This document shows, piece by piece, positions 43,346-54,788 of a DNA stretch of 64,000 nt. The notes under the pieces were generated by a model, which was given only the letters and a program-made list of their open reading frames with translations, ran no database searches and was not told where the DNA came from. Both the position numbers and the translations under genes were made by a program. The stretch is from assembly GCA_963576475.1 (NCBI GenBank), contig OY754977.1, positions 15,238,943 through 15,302,942 of the forward strand. The letters run 5' to 3'. Within the stretch, counting starts at the first letter, position 1. The number at the start of each line of letters is the position of its first letter. Source of the DNA: Molanna angustata (Eukaryota > Arthropoda > Insecta > Trichoptera > Molannidae).

Positions 43346-43544
43346 CCTGTTTAGGTGAACTCTCGTTCACCTGTTTGGCTTTGGGCCCTCGGGATACCAA
43401 GTTACCTGATCTTGGTTACCGAGGACTGGGTTGTGCTGCCGATCAAGTTAGATGAACCTGTTGGTGGTCACCCAGGATAGGCTATGCCGGTCTATATAGG
43501 CTTTAGGTATTTCAACCTGTTTGCCTATCCCCAAGCGAAGGTAT
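43346..43544. other. unassigned GC-richer spacer
   Basis: Contains 'gtgaactctcgttcacc', a short hairpin. No family is recognised. Confidence 0.4.
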
Positions 43545-43963
43545 TGTAATGACTGTGTAGGTACTTACCTAACACAGCACTACGTACATATAGATATTAA
43601 ATATTATAGTAAAACACAGGTAATTGTATGACAGAAATCAAAAGATAATGGTGCAATTACTTACATGAATTTATTTGGATAAGTGACTCTAATACATTGA
43701 AAATAGTTGACTTAATAAATATTTATATTTTAAATTAGAATAATATACGATGATTATGCGGATTGAAAACTATGAGGTCGCAAGGACAGCGCGACCGCGA
43801 TAACTGGTACTGGGTAGATCGAATGGCCGCTCCCGATCTGAGGCGTCTTTATATAGGGCTGAATCGTCCGGATTCAGACACTAGCGCGCGCCATATCACC
43901 CCCTTTCCAGTCGATTCGACGATATCCTTGCTTCCCCAATAGTCCTTACAGCATTCTGTAACA
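43545..43963 (-). repeat. putative 3' LTR of the second gypsy-type element (419 bp)
   Basis: On the minus strand it runs TGTTACAG ... CAGTCATTACA, starting TG and ending CA. A TATA-like 'ctatataaag' lies about 105 bp in and a GC-rich segment surrounds it, as in an LTR promoter. The matching 5' LTR is not in the window because the element is cut at about 47190, so the LTR call rests on termini, TATA and position. Confidence 0.6.
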
Positions 43964-44683
43964 ATGGAAAAAAAATTTAAAACATTTGTTGATTCGACAT
44001 GAGGAAAAATTAAGTTTTTTTTTATTTTTGGCATGAGGTAAAAAATATTTCTTTGGTATTAGATAAAAATGTTTCTTTGTTATGTTGACATAATAATGGA
44101 AAAAAATATAGCATACTTTCATGCTGTATGAGTTCTCCAATACAATTTTAATTCTTTATAATTACATTCCTTGGTATCAAAAAATAAATAAATTAACTAG
44201 TCATTACTTCTGAGTTGGTTTACATATAGGTACATAAAATTTAAATTAATTACTCTTTACTTCTGAGTTTATAAGTACTTAGTTTTACATATTACATTAT
44301 ACACAAAATTTTAAATAATTACTCATTACTTATGAGTTTGCACGTGCTTTTTTTTACACATTAAATTATACACAAGACTTAAATAATTACTCATTACTTA
44401 TGAGTTTGTAAGTGCTTATTTTTACATATTAAATTATTCACAAGATTTTAAATAATTACTCATTGCTTATGAGCTTGTAAGTGCTTATTTTTACATATTA
44501 AATTATACACAAGATTTTAATTAATTATATTATTTTATTCAATGCACTTTACTGTGAGGTGCTACAAATTGAATAAAATAGTTATATTATATTATAACGA
44601 ATGCACTTTGTGTTACATATTTTACATAGATTATAAATATTTTCATAGATATATGAAAAGAAAAAAAATATAAGTTACTTAAC
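43964..44683 (-). other. 3' untranslated region of the second gypsy element with ~70-bp repeats
   Basis: 'ttactcattacttatgagtt' followed by 'gtaagtgcttatttttacat' and 'attaaattatacacaag' recurs about five times at 44196-44530. There are no ORFs. Confidence 0.75.
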
Positions 44684-46063
44684 TTAAAAAAATCTGTAGC
44701 TTGTGAATCTTTCAGGGAAGTACACTCTTCTTCCAGCTCTGGTGGTTGTGTGTGATTGCTGTGACGAAGTGGCTTCTGACGTAGTGGCGTTGTTATTCTG
44801 CGGAATAGACATCCTTCTCTGCTCTGGGGAAGTGGCTTGTCTGTTGTTCATCTCATCGCAGGGGTCCATACTCTCATTTAGGAAGAAGGCTGGTTTTAGA
44901 CGATCTAATGAAATTTTTCTACTTTTTCCCTTGATATTTATAGTGGCTGTTTTATCATCCCTCTCTTGCACTAAGTAAGGTCCATCATAAGGTTTCTGAA
45001 GAGGGCGTCTCACTGCGTCGTTTCTTAGAAAGACGTATTTTGTATGGTTCATCTGCTTGTGCACGAATGTTTTTAATCTGCTATGATTTGAGATTGGAAT
45101 GGGGCGAATTTTTGACATCATTGTTTGTAGTCTCTGTCCATAGGTGTCTGGTTCCTCTGGTGGTCTGTCTTCTTCCTCCATCTTAACTTGATTATAAGCT
45201 CTAGCCAAATCTATTTTGCTGAATATTGTTGATCCGTGGAGCTTATGTGAAAAGTCCTGAAGTTGTGGTATCGGATACTTGTCCGGCTTGGTAATTGAAT
45301 TCAGTCGTCTGTAGTCTCCACACATTCTGTAGTTTCCATCTGGTTTCTTAACCATGTGAAGTGGGCTTGACCAATTGCTCTTTGAGGGTCTGCATATGCC
45401 TTGCTCGACCATGTATGCAAACTCTTTTTTTGCTATCTCTAGTTGCATCGGGTTTAATCTTCTCACTTTTGATGTGACAGGCGGTCCTCTTGTTTGAATG
45501 TGGTGTGTTACGTTGTGTTTCGATTCATTTGGTGTCATGTTTGCTCTCGTCAGATTCGGATATTTTTGTAAAATTGTTTTAAATTTTAATGTTGCTTGCA
45601 CCGTTGCTATGTCTATGACTGATGTCTTGTACATGAATCCTCTTGTTGTTATACCTGTTGTTTTATCTATTAACAGTTTTCTTTTTAAATCAACTAAAAT
45701 ATCATAATTTGTAAGGAAGTCCGCTCCGATAATTGGCTTTGTTACATCGGCTATTACAAACTTCCATTTATGATTTCTGCGAAGCCCGAGATTTAAATTT
45801 ATAACTTTATGACCGTATGTTGGTATCACTGTTCCGTTTGCGGCGTATATTGGAGTGATGATGCTGTCTGTAGAGATCGTTGCTTTGTCACTTTTGTGAT
45901 ATCTCGGTATTATACTGATCTCAGCACCAGTATCGATTAGGTATTTGACGCCGGTGGCTATATCTGGCATGAAGAGACGATGTTTCATTTGCGACGGTGT
46001 TGTCTCGCACACCTGTCGCAGTTTTAGTTTTCCAGAAGATTGAAAGTGCAGGGTAGTTGACAA
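44684..46063 (-). CDS. internally deleted gypsy-type pol (459 aa)
   Basis: One uninterrupted frame. A retropepsin with LIDTGAEISIIP lies near residues 41-53, then RT N-terminal blocks (VKKPDGNYRMCGDYRRLN, near 240-257, and KIDLARAYNQ with the first RT aspartate). The frame then jumps at 'MEEEDRPPEEPDTYGQ' to the integrase C-terminal region ('YVFLRNDAVRRPLQKPYDGP', 'KSRKISLDRLKPAF') and an acidic/Ser-rich tail. The YxDD box, RNase H and integrase catalytic core are gone, in frame. The protein could still be a protease but cannot reverse-transcribe or integrate. A non-autonomous derivative is the simplest reading. Confidence 0.88.
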   Translation of the reverse strand: MSTTLHFQSSGKLKLRQVCETTPSQMKHRLFMPDIATGVKYLIDTGAEISIIPRYHKSDKATISTDSIITPIYAANGTVIPTYGHKVINLNLGLRRNHKWKFVIADVTKPIIGADFLTNYDILVDLKRKLLIDKTTGITTRGFMYKTSVIDIATVQATLKFKTILQKYPNLTRANMTPNESKHNVTHHIQTRGPPVTSKVRRLNPMQLEIAKKEFAYMVEQGICRPSKSNWSSPLHMVKKPDGNYRMCGDYRRLNSITKPDKYPIPQLQDFSHKLHGSTIFSKIDLARAYNQVKMEEEDRPPEEPDTYGQRLQTMMSKIRPIPISNHSRLKTFVHKQMNHTKYVFLRNDAVRRPLQKPYDGPYLVQERDDKTATINIKGKSRKISLDRLKPAFFLNESMDPCDEMNNRQATSPEQRRMSIPQNNNATTSEATSSQQSHTTTRAGRRVYFPERFTSYRFF

Positions 46064-46664
46064 TATCTTGCGTTAATTCCAAATTTTTGATGTGGTATGC
46101 ATATATCTTCCTTCTTGTTATTATTATTATTAGGCATATAATTTTTATTATTATTATTTTTATTTTTATAATTTCGATTATTGTTTTGTCGGTTGTGATA
46201 AGAATTATTATTATAATTATTATAACGGTTTCTACTAGACGATCTTGATCTGGAACGTTCTCTTTCTTGATTATTATAAAATGGTCTTGATTGCCTTTGC
46301 TGAAGTTCTAGTCCTAATATTTTGTCAGTCAAAATTTGAATTTGCTGCTGCATTCCAATAAGAAGTTGAACTGTGTTTGGATCGTTATGTGCATGGTTAT
46401 TCATTGAAGATGTAGATGGTAAATTTATCGATTGTATTTCAGCTCTATTGTTCACCTCCATAATTCTGTCTGCTGTAGTTGCGATTATCATGATGTCGTC
46501 AGTATTAATTGCTGTGATGATTTCTTGAATTCTATGCGGAAGTCTCTCTATCCAAAGTCTTTTGATGAGTGCGTCGTTGTTTAATGTTGGTCCTGCGAGA
46601 TTTTTCTTAATAGTTCCGATGGTGTGTTATCTCCCAATTGCATCCCGTGTAGTAGATGTGTGAG
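46024..46664 (-). pseudogene. C-terminal gag of the second gypsy element
   Basis: The frame at 46024-46491 encodes a Gln-rich helix ('LIGMQQQIQILTDKILGLEL') then an Arg/Ser and Asn-rich basic tail (many NNN and RSRS runs) and ends in a short Cys-containing segment with an incomplete zinc knuckle. It overlaps pol by 40 bases with pol in the -1 frame. Upstream codons continue with a shift into 'HLLHGMQLGD'-like sequence at 46600-46660 and, across a MITE insertion, 'LLNRLQESEEKRLTH' at 47148-47186, typical of this gag family. Confidence 0.75.
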
Positions 46665-47139
46665 TAGGGTTGCCAGATGGTATCCTAAAGGAGGACATGT
46701 CCTCCTTTTCGACAAATTGTCCTCCCTTACCTACCGTATGTCCTCCTTTTGCGTTGATTGTTATCCAATATAATTTAAAAAACATGTCTAGGTACTAAAG
46801 ATTTTTATACATATTTCATTAAAGAGCACCAAGAACTTATTACAAAAAAAAATATGTTTTGGTGAAACATGATGTTTAAAATGAAGTGAATTTATTATAA
46901 AAAATCTTGTTTCATTGTTAATAGTTTAAGTAGTGACTAAACTATATTATACAAGTTATATAGCGACTGCATTGAAGATATAAAAAAATCAAGAAATAAA
47001 GTAATTATGAGACGATGAAAATTCTTCGATATGCGTCTGTAGGTATGGCGTTTTTTTGTCATTGTCCTCCTTTTTAAGGAAAATCCTCCTTTTTTGTGCT
47101 ATTTGTCCTCCTTTTTCAAATTTCCATATGGCAACCCTA
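46665..47139. mobile_element. hAT-like MITE inserted in gag (475 bp)
   Basis: Ends TAGGGTTGCCAGATGG and CCATATGGCAACCCTA. A perfect 8-bp duplication TGTGTGAG flanks it (46657-46664, 47140-47147). 'ctcctttt' repeats ('tgtcctcctttt') extend the symmetry inward. There is no transposase. The 8-bp duplication fits hAT. Termini differ from the hAT at 42223-43337. Confidence 0.92.
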
Positions 47140-47192
47140 TGTGTGAGTCTTTTTTCTTCCGATTCTTGTAGACGGTTTAATAACACATTACA

Positions 47193-47240
47193 CCCAACTG
47201 TTGATAGTATGTATATAGTAAAAGAATACGTAAAAATCCA
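47193..47240 (-). mobile_element. Helitron 3'-end scrap
   Basis: 'cccaactgttgatagtatg' and 'aaagaatacgta' match the reversed 3' end of the 15333-29785 Helitron family (compare 1052-1100). It abuts the point where gag is cut off. Confidence 0.5.
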
Positions 47241-47261
47241 TGTATTTTATATTTCCATGTT

Positions 47262-47397
47262 TTAAGTCTGGCTCTGTGAGACGATTAATATCATAAGCAG
47301 ATCGTAAGTCTCCAGAATGTGGCAGCTTGTTACTGGTGCGTGTAAAATAATTATTTGACATTGTACCTGTTAGTTGCCCGTGAAGCTACATAAAATA
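47262..47397 (+). mobile_element. SINE family A, headless copy
   Basis: 'ggctctgtgagacgattaat', 'agtctccagaatgtggcag' and 'ttgacattgtacctgttagt' match the family body; the head is absent. Confidence 0.8.
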
Positions 47398-47603
47398 AAA
47401 AGTTATAATATAATATTATGCTGATTAATTATTTAAATTAATCAAATGACAGAACGAACGCGTATAATATCTGTCAAATGACAAATGTCAACCACGGTGG
47501 ACGGTGCTGCCAGGACTTAAATTTTTAGATATTATTGGAGAGTTGCACGAAAAAAATATGAATCCTTATGAAGAAGGGGTTGAAAAATAACATTGTTTTT
47601 ACT

Positions 47604-47983
47604 CCTCACTACCCCAAGGGGATTTATGAATTCGCAATTTTTAAAGTAATTTTTATTGCAGATTATCAACTAGTATCATGCTGGGATTGCATTCTGAAAG
47701 TTTCATCACAATGTATCTGTGTGTGTGTGCTGTGTACTTTTTTTAACTGTCAAATATTTCAAAGTGACTCCCATGCTCAGGAAACTCGAAATAATTTTTT
47801 TATTTTTATTTTCAAATTGCTAAAAGGGCACATCACGTTCATAAAATGTTATTAATAAATATCAATTTTTCATAATAATATATTTAAATAATAAAAGAAT
47901 TAAACTCACTCATTTCATAAAATTGCCGAAAACTTTCTATAGAAACTTTGAATACTCTATAGTGACTTGTTAGTGAGGAGTTT
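47604..47983 (+). mobile_element. 'ACTCCTCACTA' DNA element, complete short copy
   Basis: Ends ACTCCTCACTA and TAGTGAGGAGT form an 11-bp terminal inverted repeat. T-rich flanks make the target duplication ambiguous (TT or TTTA). It shares its left two thirds with 38785-39060. No ORF. Confidence 0.65.
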
Positions 47984-48055
47984 AGCGTTGGCCACAACCC
48001 ACTCGTTTTAATAAGGCACAGCCACCAATAGAGGCGGTTTTGTGCACCTATATAC

Positions 48056-48724
48056 TTCTTTGACACTGTAAAATATTGGTTTTGGTCTAATAGTTTGTGG
48101 AGAAATTTAGGTATAAGGATTTATGAGGGAGGAATTTCTTCAACACATCCTGCGCAAATGTCGGGTTTTTTGCTGTGTATAAAAATTTTATTTTTTATTT
48201 TACATACATGTACGCCATAAGACATTAAACATATTGATAAGTTAAACATATTAATAACGGCTGCAACATCCTTTTTTGGGTGAAAAGCCTTAAGAGAAAA
48301 AAAATATTGATAAGTTGGTGTAAGCAATAACAACGTTGACACAAGAACAAAAATAAATGTAGAAACATTAAAAACACACACTATACAGAGATAACACAAA
48401 TAAGTAGTAAAAGAAGAGACAATAAGCAAATAAAAAAAGTCATATTTAAAAAAATAAAGCAAATACTAACGGTATCATTTACGATAACCAGCCTTGATTA
48501 ACGTAAATGATAACGTTAGTATATTATACTTTTGGAGCGAGGCTGTGGATGCACCCACGTGAGTGAGTCCCAATAGGAGAACACTAAAAAAATATTATGA
48601 TAACCGAACTGACTACCTGCGTTTTAGCCAAACCTTTGTTAACAGTAATAAAATTTTATCTATTTATGACTGTACTGTTCGGCTATGTGCATAAAACATT
48701 TGGTTGCACAAAACCAAATGTTTT
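48056..48724. repeat. dispersed hairpin-rich repeat, copy 1
   Basis: From 48140 it is nearly identical to 62415-62918; 48056-48124 matches 61519-61600. It contains a long hairpin (AACG(G)TATCATTTACG with CGTAAATGATAACGTT, about 48468-48520) and ends in a 13-bp stem AAAACATTTGGTT/AACCAAATGTTTT (48692-48724). The left side begins with a SINE-B-tail-like 'cctgcgcaaatgtcg'. No coding frame. Superfamily unknown. Confidence 0.8.
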
Positions 48725-48737
48725 GAAATTTAATAAA

Positions 48738-48828
48738 TTCAAATAAATTTCTCCTCTGCTGGGAATCGAACCCAGGACGCCCGCACAGAAACCAAACGGC
48801 TTATCAACTGTGTCACGGCGGTCGGCCT
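48738..48828 (-). mobile_element. SINE family B, head portion
   Basis: 'aaatttctcctctgctggga', then the complement of GGTTCGATTCC and of TGGCacAGTTGaTAAG, matches the head of the copy at 4813-5028. The body and tail are missing. Confidence 0.82.
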
Positions 48829-49034
48829 GTTTAATTATTTACCTCCAAATATATAAAAATGCTTGATCTGCATATTTTATTTTAATTTTTTAACATTCTT
48901 GTCTAGAATCGCTAATTATTATTCTGTCCCTTCATTCCTTCCGTCCCTATTCAGTCAATTATGTAGATATATAGAATACTTATTTATTCAAACGAACATA
49001 CCACAATCCATCTTTATATAAAGATATACATAAT
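48829..49034. other. AT-rich spacer
   Basis: Nothing is recognised. Confidence 0.5.
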
Positions 49035-49670
49035 ACCATTACGCCGTATCCCCACTAGGGGTAGGCAGAGAGGACTGAACGCCAGACACCTCTATCTTGA
49101 CATACATGTTTTGCCTCATTTACATCCATGCATCGCGTCATACATTCTCTCCTATTATTCTGACTTCGTATATTACCATCTTTCAAAATCTCATGATCAT
49201 GCCAACTCTTTCTCGGGCGGCCACGACCTCTCATTCCACTCTTTTCAGACTTTTATACTTTCTTTGTCAGGCGCTCATCGTTCATTCTCTCCACATGTCC
49301 GAACCATCGTAGTGTATTTACTTTCATTCTACTCACAATATCTCTTTCAATCTTGCATTCTCGTCTGATGTCCACATTCCTTATCCTATCATAGAGCGTT
49401 CTACCACACATTCGTATTAGGGACCTCATTTCCACAGCGTTAATTTTACTTTCATGCGTCTTCTGCCATGCCCATGTCTCACTTGCATACATTAATGTTG
49501 GTACGACTATTGCAATGTGCACAGCGAGCTTTGCTGGCCTTGAGATAATTGGGTCGGCCATTATTGTTCTTAATGCACCGTTCACCCTATTTGCTGCCGT
49601 TATCTTTCTTTCTATATCCCTTTCCAGTCTTCCATCACGCTGAAACATACTTCCTATATACAAATGTAAT
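49035..49670 (-). pseudogene. RTE-type LINE, longest copy of the LSAYP family
   Basis: A minus-strand frame open from 49663 to 49253 encodes 136 residues: 'YIGSMFQRDGRLERDIERKI', 'VNGALRTIMADPIISRPAKL', 'VPTLMYASETWAWQKTHESK', 'EMRSLIRMCGRTLYDRIRN', 'LRWFGHVERMNDERLTKKV'. This is the stretch between the RT domain and the C-terminus. The remaining C-terminus (49035-49252) is in another frame and ends with 'aggggtaggcagagaggact' and ACATA tail. RT catalytic blocks are absent. Confidence 0.9.
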
Positions 49671-50543
49671 ATTTGTTAAATTTATTTATTTTATTTAATT
49701 GTGTGTTTATTTATTTATTCGTTCATTCATTGATTTATTTATTTATTTAAATGTTATTTTTTTATTTAATATTTTCTTGCAATACCAAAATGATCATTTT
49801 TCAAAAATGTTGTGCCAAATGACTAAATAAATAAATAACACTTCAAATAGGTACGTTTTCTGTTATGAGCTGAACGAATCCCATAAATTTAATTTCAATC
49901 CCATTTTGAACTTTTGAATAAATTATGGAATTAAAAATTTGCTTTTGTAAAATTTTATTAAGTCAATGTATGATTATTTGTTGACAACACACTGTCTACT
50001 TGCCAACTTATGAACAGTATAATTTAATTATTAGGTACTTATATTAATGTTGATATGATCATTTACTATCATTATTTTTACGACTCGCTTTTAATTATAC
50101 CTAATATTAGTTGATAACATTTATTTTTCTGTGACGCTATTCGCTCTATAAAAAGTAAGTAATGAGTACACGGACTGTGTGATTTGACGTATGCAGAAAA
50201 ATAAACAGAGTACTCATAGCAGAATATTATCATGAGGTTGAAACACGTTGATACATGGAAAGATGCTGGATATAATTATAATGACAAATGAAAAGTTTCA
50301 CCAATGACATTACATAGTAGAAGTAGGTATGTCTTAACTTGATTTCATAAAAAAATTATGACAAAATTACATTTCAATGAATCCCACCAAATATATTGCA
50401 AAATTTAATGATATCAAAGTACAGTTGGAAGTACTTTTTGTTTTACAAAACTTCGATTAAGTGAAATATCCATTTGTATTGCGCAATTTTATGATTTAAT
50501 TTTTGTATCCATACTTTTTTCCTACATATCTATTGAAACAATT
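49671..50543. other. AT-rich sequence with TTTA runs
   Basis: (TTTA)n around 49700-49760; no gene. Confidence 0.6.
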
Positions 50544-50612
50544 CAGGGGGGGCAAGTCTGGTCTAACCGGCGAAATCAAAACCCTCACGTTTACCCATAT
50601 AATGGATATAAT
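50544..50612. mobile_element. half of a palindromic MITE at the left edge of the satellite
   Basis: CAGGGGGGGCAAGTCTGGTC then 'taaccggcgaaatcaaaacc' matches the left half of the complete 122-bp copy at 53063-53184. It then passes without a break into satellite sequence ('tttacccatataatgg'). Confidence 0.8.
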
Positions 50613-52975
50613 TATCATATGGAGTTCTATGACATCTAAAGGCATTATTTAGAGCTACAAATTTGCAAAATTTGAAAAGGATCAAATGAGTACTTTATGT
50701 AGTATATCATTGATACAGTAACCCTAACGTTTACCCATATAATGGATATAATTATTCATATGGAGTTCTATGACATCTAAAGACATTATTTAGAGCTACA
50801 AATTTGCAAAATTTGAAAAGGATCAAATGAGTACTTTATGTAGTATATCATTGATACAGTAACCCTAACGTTTACCCATATAATGGATATAATTATTCAT
50901 ATGGAGTTCTATGACATCTAAAGACATTATTTAGAGCTACAAATTTGCAAAATTTGAAAAGGATCAAATGAGTACTTTATGTAGTATATCATTGATACAG
51001 TAACCCTAACGTTTACCCATATAATGGATATAATTATTCATATGGAGTTCTATGACATCTAAAGACATTATTTAGAGCTACAAATTTGCAAAATTTGAAA
51101 AGGATCAAATGAGTACTTTATGTAGTATATCATTGATACAGTAACCCTAACGTTTACCCATATAATGGATATAATTATTCATATGGAGTTCTATGACATC
51201 TAAAGACATTATTTAGAGCTACAAATTTGCAAAATTTGAAAAGGATCAAATGAGTACTTTATGTAGTATATCATTGATACAGTAACCCTAACGTTTACCC
51301 ATATAATGGATATAATTATTCATATGGAGTTCTATGACATCTAAAGACATTATTTAGAGCTACAAATTTGCAAAATTTGAAAAGGATCAAATGAGTACTT
51401 TATGTAGTATATCATTGATACAGTAACCCTAACGTTTACCCATATAATGGATATAATTATTCATATGGAGTTCTATGACATCTAAAGACATTATTTAGAG
51501 CTACAAATTTGCAAAATTTGAAAAGGATCAAATGAGTACTTTATGTAGTATATCATTGATACAGTAACCCTAACGTTTACCCATATAATGGATATAATTA
51601 TTCATATGGAGTTCTATGACATCTAAAGACATTATTTAGAGCTACAAATTTGCAAAATTTGAAAAGGATCAAATGAGTACTTTATGTAGTATATCATTGA
51701 TACAGTAACCCTAACGTTTACCCATATAATGGATATAATTATTCATATGGAGTTCTATGACATCTAAAGACATTATTTAGAGCTACAAATTTGCAAAATT
51801 TGAAAAGGATCAAATGAGTACTTTATGTAGTATATCATTGATACAGTAACCCTAACGTTTACCCATATAATGGATATAATTATTCATATGGAGTTCTATG
51901 ACATCTAAAGACATTATTTAGAGCTACAAATTTGCAAAATTTGAAAAGGATCAAATGAGTACTTTATGTAGTATATCATTGATACAGTAACCCTAACGTT
52001 TACCCATATAATGGATATAATTATTCATATGGAGTTCTATGACATCTAAAGACATTATTTAGAGCTACAAATTTGCAAAATTTGAAAAGGATCAAATGAG
52101 TACTTTATGTAGTATATCATTGATACAGTAACCCTAACGTTTACCCATATAATGGATATAATTATTCATATGGAGTTCTATGACATCTAAAGACATTATT
52201 TAGAGCTACAAATTTGCAAAATTTGAAAAGGATCAAATGAGTACTTTATGTAGTATATCATTGATACAGTAACCCTAACGTTTACCCATATAATGGATAT
52301 AATTATTCATATGGAGTTCTATGACATCTAAAGACATTATTTAGAGCTACAAATTTGCAAAATTTGAAAAGGATCAAATGAGTACTTTATGTAGTATATC
52401 ATTGATACAGTAACCCTAACGTTTACCCATATAATGGATATAATTATTCATATGGAGTTCTATGACATCTAAAGACATTATTTAGAGCTACAAATTTGCA
52501 AAATTTGAAAAGGATCAAATGAGTACTTTATGTAGTATATCATTGATACAGTAACCCTAACGTTTACCCATATAATGGATATAATTATTCATATGGAGTT
52601 CTATGACATCTAAAGACATTATTTAGAGCTACAAATTTGCAAAATTTGAAAAGGATCAAATGAGTACTTTATGTAGTATATCATTGATACAGTAACCCTA
52701 ACGTTTACCCATATAATGGATATAATTATTCATATGGAGTTCTATGACATCTAAAGACATTATTTAGAGCTACAAATTTGCAAAATTTGAAAAGGATCAA
52801 ATGAGTACTTTATGTAGTATATCATTGATACAGTAACCCTAACGTTTACCCATATAATGGATATAATTATTCATATGGAGTTCTATGACATCTAAAGACA
52901 TTATTTAGAGCTACAAATTTGCAAAATTTGAAAAGGATCGTAAAGTACTTTAGTATATCATTGATAGAATAAACC
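50578..52975. repeat. 141-bp satellite array, about 17 units
   Basis: TAACCCTAACGTTTACCC recurs every 141 bp from 50719 to 52834 (15 full periods), with one variant unit at each edge. Internal units look identical. Each unit combines 'cctaacgtttacccatat' (MITE-like) with a segment homologous, in reverse, to 38967-39025 ('aaatttgcaaaatttgaaaa'). No ORF runs through. High homogeneity implies recent amplification or strong homogenisation. Confidence 0.97.
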
Positions 52976-53062
52976 CGCCGTACATTGCACACAGCAAGCA
53001 CATAGTACACAGCACACACACACATATACATTGTGATGAAATTTTCATAATGCAATATCAGC
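52976..53062 (-). mobile_element. remnant of the 'ACTCCTCACTA' element next to the satellite
   Basis: 'cacatatacattgtgatgaa' and 'attttcataatgcaatatca' with a CA microsatellite are the reverse of 38868-38925. This shows that the satellite grew inside or beside a copy of that element. It is cut by the MITE at 53063. Confidence 0.7.
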
Positions 53063-53184
53063 CAGGGGGGCAAGTCTGGTCTAACCGGCGAAATCAAAAC
53101 CCTCACGATTACCCATATCATATCCATGATATGGGTAATCATGAGGGTTTTGATTTCGCTGGTTGGACCAGACTTTCCCCCCTG
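53063..53184. mobile_element. palindromic MITE (122 bp)
   Basis: Two arms of about 60 bp, starting CAGGGGGGCAAGTCTGGTC and ending with its near complement CCCCCCTG, meeting at 'catatcatatccatgatatg'. No clear target duplication. Confidence 0.85.
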
Positions 53185-53780
53185 TATGACAGTGATAAAA
53201 CGGTTCAATAAATTACCGCGAAACAAGATACACTCCTGAAATGCTGTTTTGTTTCCATCGTTCACAGGATGTGGATTAAATCATGATACCGGAAACCACT
53301 GAACCATGAACTTCCTGAGCTGTCTTTTTGTACAATTTACAAAATTTAAGTTCTGATTGAAAATTTAACACAATTATGTTCAGATTGTGTTTTACGTAGT
53401 ATTAAAAGAAGTCGTGCTGCTTCTTGGTCGAGAGGAACTTGAGAAACAGGCATTAACATATATTTGAATCACACAAGCATTTACCAAACGGACAAGTCAC
53501 AATACCATGGAAAGAACAATGGAAGAAAACGTCATCGTGGTTCTTTGTTTTCATTGTGAAATTATGAGCATTACCGTCTTAACTTTCTGTACTTTATCGT
53601 ATTAGTCAGTGAATAAACTACAGTAGGTGACGTTTCAAAAATATTTTAGTATGTTGAAATTTCAAATTTGAATCGTCCAACCCCACATTATTATAAGGGA
53701 AATTTTAAAATCCAACAAAGCGGCTCAATTTTTCACATATAACTTTGTATGAGTGGTCTTGGGTACATATCTCTAAGTTA
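53185..53780. other. no recognised gene or element
   Basis: Ordinary AT-rich sequence. Confidence 0.5.
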
Positions 53781-53935
53781 CTATGTTATGTGGAATAATT
53801 CACGACAAATATGACTTCGAAACTGTTGAAGACTTTTCATACCTGGGTTCCACTATCGACAAAGATAATGAGGACACAACATTAATCAAAAGTAGACTAA
53901 CTATTGGTAACAGAGCATTCTTCTGTCTTCTGCCG
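53781..53935 (+). pseudogene. RTE/BovB-like LINE fragment
   Basis: 'DFETVEDFSYLGSTIDKDNE' followed by 'EDTTLIKSRLTIGNRAFF' is the hallmark '.F.YLGS.I...........I..R..IG..A' block just after the RT domain of RTE-type LINEs, of a different family from the LSAYP copies. Confidence 0.75.
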
Positions 53936-54671
53936 TTCTGCCTTTTTTCCCCTTTCGGGAGTCCAAATTCTTTTTTCCCTTTCATTTTCCTTATTTTCTG
54001 GTGAATTGTCACACACTATTCAAATATGTAGAACTTTCAAAAATTGCATTGATAAGGGAACTCAATAAGAAGGCATAATTGGTGAACGTTGCGCAAGCGC
54101 ACAAAGTGATCACGTAAACCAGCCGATGACAGGTTAAAAGCCCTGTAGGTGCCTCGAGTTCCTGGCTCTTCTACAATATCCCAACTTCGTCTCTATTGAG
54201 CTGTTAAAAAAAGTTTGTCAATATAAATAATTTCACTAAAATATGCGAAAAGAAAACATTGTACCTACCCCTTGATAATGATTTTTATCGTAGATCAGAT
54301 CCAATTACTTATTTTGACCTCTGCGCGATCACTGGTAGTTAGTTATAAATCTGCTAACTTTTTATTCCGTTTCCAAAGTGATTACGAAATACTATTTATC
54401 ATCGTTCCGTTTTTTACCGTCGAGTATTAGATGACATTAATCTGGCATGATCCGATTGTTGATTGAATGTAGTTTGATGTTAGATACATGTGTAATTTAA
54501 TATTGTATAGGTATTACTAAAACGGCTCGCCATGGTCAGATTTTCTATCACTATCTATTAAATATTTTTTTTAGGTGGTCACTGTTCTATGGTTATTTGT
54601 ATATTATGAATTTTCGTATACTAAAATATTTAAGGAAATTTCATAAATTAACAAAAGGCCTCACGTTGCTT
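53936..54671. other. no recognised gene or element
   Basis: Nothing supportable. Confidence 0.5.
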
Positions 54672-54760
54672 TGGTTGGTTGGAAGAAATTGCCTTGTGGC
54701 AATAAACCCGCCATTGTACACAGTATTGTACATGAAGCTTAATAAATAAATAAATAAAAT
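54672..54760 (+). mobile_element. SINE family B, 3' part
   Basis: 'ggttggttggaagaaattgcc' and 'ggcaataaacccgcca' match the family body. The tail here is (AATA)n instead of (ATT)n. Confidence 0.75.
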
Positions 54761-54788
54761 AAAAGGATACATGGTATAAATATTTTTT

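Noticed and set aside
48121..48462. 113-codon hydrophobic minus-strand frame
   Set aside because: It is composed of AT-rich repeat sequence, is broken in the second copy at 62459-62653, and has Phe/Tyr/Leu bias from composition.
50719..52850. Telomere-like TAACCCTAACG in every satellite unit
   Set aside because: It occurs once per 141 bp as part of a MITE-derived segment; insect telomeres are (TTAGG)n arrays, not this.
52867..53265. A 132-codon minus-strand protein at the satellite edge
   Set aside because: It runs through satellite, a microsatellite and a palindromic MITE; no domain and no start context.
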